A stretch of 7,244 bases of DNA. Source: Desulfobacteraceae bacterium (lineage in GTDB: Bacteria; Desulfobacterota; DSM-4660; Desulfatiglandales; Desulfatiglandaceae). Below are positions 6,225 to 7,244 of the stretch, piece by piece. How positions within the stretch are numbered: the stretch's first letter is position 1; each line of letters opens with the position of its first letter. The DNA lies in NCBI GenBank assembly GCA_030612945.1, contig JAUWMY010000117.1:1-7244 (forward strand). The letters run 5' to 3'. The translations under genes were made by a program, and so were the position numbers. A model generated the notes under the pieces. The model was given only the letters and a program-made list of their open reading frames with translations. It did no database searches and was not told the DNA's origin.

Positions 6225-6821
6225 TCACAAATCCACCGTTTCCAGGTACTCGCTGATGGCCCCGTCGTATTGGTGCGTCAGTTGAAAGACTTTCCGTGCA
6301 AGTCGAAACCGCGTCTTGAGAGTGGTTTCACCACCTGTTTTCTTCATCTCCCGTAAGACAACTTCATAGTCGGCAGGATCTACAATGACCGTCACATACC
6401 TGAAGTTCTTGGCAGAAGACCGGAGCATGGAGGGCCCACCAATATCGATGTTCTCAATAGCTTCTTCCAGGGTCACCCCTTCTTTTGCCACTGTTTTTTC
6501 AAACTGGTAAAGGTTCACTACCACCATGTCAATGGTTTTGATCCCATGTGCCTTCATCATCTCCACATGCTCAGGGTTGTCACGGAGCCCCAAAAGCCCT
6601 CCGTGGACCTTGGGGTGAAGGGTCTTTACGCGGCCGTCCATCATTTCAGGAAACCCGGTATAATCGGAAATATCGGTCACTGAAATTCCCCCATCCCGCA
6701 ATGCCCTTGCAGTTCCACCTGTTGAAAGAATCTGCACGCCCAACCCGGAAAGAGAATTCGCAAATTCTACAATCCCGCTCTTATCAGTCACGCTGATAAT
6801 AGCTCTCTCTATTTTTCCCAT
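6225..6821 (-). CDS. purH: IMP cyclohydrolase, single-domain (N-terminal half of PurH)
   Basis: Catalyses the last step of de novo purine synthesis, ring closure of FAICAR to IMP, in the cytosol. The 198 residues cover exactly the cyclohydrolase (MGS-like) domain: AIISVTDKSGIVEFA at the N-terminus, LSTGGTARAL, MDGRVKTLHPKVHGGLL (Arg64 and Lys66, matching human ATIC numbering), VVNLYQF (Tyr104) and ENIDIGGPSMLRSSAKN (Asp126, Lys138). The catalytic residues are therefore present. It stops cleanly after the domain, whereas ordinary PurH continues for some 320 residues as AICAR transformylase. Downstream bases show no remnant of that half, so this looks like a naturally separate gene rather than a truncation. 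The ATG at 6821 is preceded by AAGGAGG seven bases away. It is monocistronic here, with its own promoter near 6917-6945, and convergent with the DUF3467 pair. Confidence 0.93.
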   Translation of the reverse strand: MGKIERAIISVTDKSGIVEFANSLSGLGVQILSTGGTARALRDGGISVTDISDYTGFPEMMDGRVKTLHPKVHGGLLGLRDNPEHVEMMKAHGIKTIDMVVVNLYQFEKTVAKEGVTLEEAIENIDIGGPSMLRSSAKNFRYVTVIVDPADYEVVLREMKKTGGETTLKTRFRLARKVFQLTHQYDGAISEYLETVDL

Positions 6822-6858
6822 TGAGTATCCTCCTTGGTCAACGTCTCGGAAATTCTAT

Positions 6859-6873
6859 CCCGCCGATGGCGGG
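6859..6873. other. GC-rich perfect hairpin in the purH leader
   Basis: CCCGCC-GAT-GGCGGG forms a six-pair stem in otherwise AT-rich sequence, between the likely purH promoter and its ribosome site. On neither strand is it followed by a T run, so it is not a standard terminator. It may be a leader structure or a short dispersed palindrome. Confidence 0.5.
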
Positions 6874-6916
6874 AAAAATAAAAATATTTTAGCCGAAAAC
6901 TTACGCTTGAATATCT

Positions 6917-6945
6917 TCTATAAAATAAATTTTGTGATTTTTCAA
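6917..6945 (-). promoter_or_regulatory. sigma70-type promoter of purH
   Basis: On the minus strand TTGAAA (6940-6945; five of six matches) is separated by exactly 17 bases from TATAGA (6917-6922; four of six). Initiation near 6910 would give a leader of about 90 bases that includes the GC hairpin at 6859-6873. Confidence 0.45.
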
Positions 6946-6978
6946 CACTACTTCCCGGATTAAATAAATATTAATGCT

Positions 6979-7149
6979 GATGGTTTTGTAAAAAGTCAAA
7001 ATTCGCAGGATCCTCCAATTCAATATTCTCACAACAAGTTTAAATAATTCGTAATCCCTGAATTCCTAAATCCATGTAAAAAGACTTTTTTATATGGGCA
7101 TCAATGCTCAGTGCCAGAAATTCTAATTTTGATGGATTCGTAAAAAGCT
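6979..7149. repeat. copies of a GATGG-N4-GTAAAAAG repeat
   Basis: Two direct copies, GATGGTTTTGTAAAAAG (6979-6995) and GATGGATTCGTAAAAAG (7131-7147), agree at 15 of 17 positions. A weaker inverted relative lies at 7083-7102, where the complement starts GATG and ends TAAAAAAGTC, so the first copy and this one could bound an element of about 124 bases. This looks like a dispersed intergenic repeat of the genome. Confidence 0.5.
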
Positions 7150-7244
7150 GGTTTATGCCGCAAGCGGCAGCCTATGAGCAACGAACTTGATCAAGAGCAA
7201 GTAATACTCAAAAAAAATCATGTAATTGCCAGTAGTTACTCGAT

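Larger units (their letters stand above)
6841..7244. other. non-coding stretch right of purH
   Basis: I find no supportable gene in these 404 bases. Reading frames are short and interrupted on both strands; the minus-strand frame entering from the right end stops after about 28 codons near 7155. The stretch holds the purH promoter and leader hairpin, the GATGG-N4-GTAAAAAG copies and a small GCCGC-AA-GCGGC palindrome at 7157-7168. The rest is AT-rich. Confidence 0.6.

Noticed and set aside
6859..6873. CCCGCC-GAT-GGCGGG as an intrinsic terminator
   Set aside because: It is followed by A's on the plus strand and by mixed sequence on the minus strand, and it lies in a gene leader.
7076..7091. 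TAAAAAGACTTTTTTA as a terminator hairpin
   Set aside because: The arms are separated by a single base, so a hairpin would have no usable loop, and no gene ends nearby.

Overview
The window is a piece of bacterial chromosome. It most resembles an anaerobic deltaproteobacterium (Desulfobacterota, perhaps Desulfobacterales). That placement is an inference from the protein flavour (a DUF3467 protein, a single-domain IMP cyclohydrolase, a DctPQM TRAP transporter) and from several short palindromic repeat families between the genes. No marker gene in the window proves it.

Layout, left to right. (1) Positions 1-730, plus strand: the C-terminal part of an AAA-type ATPase of the DUF4143 class, cut by the window edge and apparently frameshifted in a T5 run at 33-37. 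(2) Positions 796-5148, minus strand: a transport cluster read right to left as dctP (solute-binding protein), dctQ (small permease), dctM (large permease) and pdxA (4-hydroxythreonine-4-phosphate dehydrogenase family). The 375 bases between dctP and dctQ are unusual. They hold a terminator-like hairpin just after dctP, a palindrome whose arms are built of 8-bp GGAGTNNT units, and a second hairpin just before dctQ. (3) Positions 5149-5583: the dctP leader, with a possible 60-codon small ORF, a sigma70-like promoter and a TTGAC-N2-GTCAA palindrome over its -35 box, and the upstream region of the next plus-strand genes. (4) Positions 5584-6050, plus strand: a DUF3467 gene followed closely by a 57-residue cysteine-rich protein. 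(5) Positions 6070-6214: a MITE-like element with about 35-bp imperfect terminal inverted repeats, lying between convergent genes. (6) Positions 6225-6821, minus strand: a complete 198-residue IMP cyclohydrolase that lacks the AICAR transformylase half of ordinary PurH. (7) Positions 6841-7244: non-coding sequence with the purH promoter, a GC hairpin and copies of a GATGG-N4-GTAAAAAG repeat.

The dctP/dctQ/dctM/pdxA genes probably serve one purpose: sodium-driven uptake of an organic acid and, by inference, its oxidation by the PdxA-family enzyme. PdxA paralogues are known in catabolism of four-carbon sugar acids as well as in vitamin B6 synthesis. The IMP cyclohydrolase implies that the transformylase step of purine synthesis is encoded elsewhere. 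I see no CRISPR array, phage, defence island, tRNA or rRNA gene. The less ordinary content is the intergenic repeats, the dctP-dctQ spacer, the split purH and the small cysteine-rich protein. I did not find a clear case of a wholly new system.
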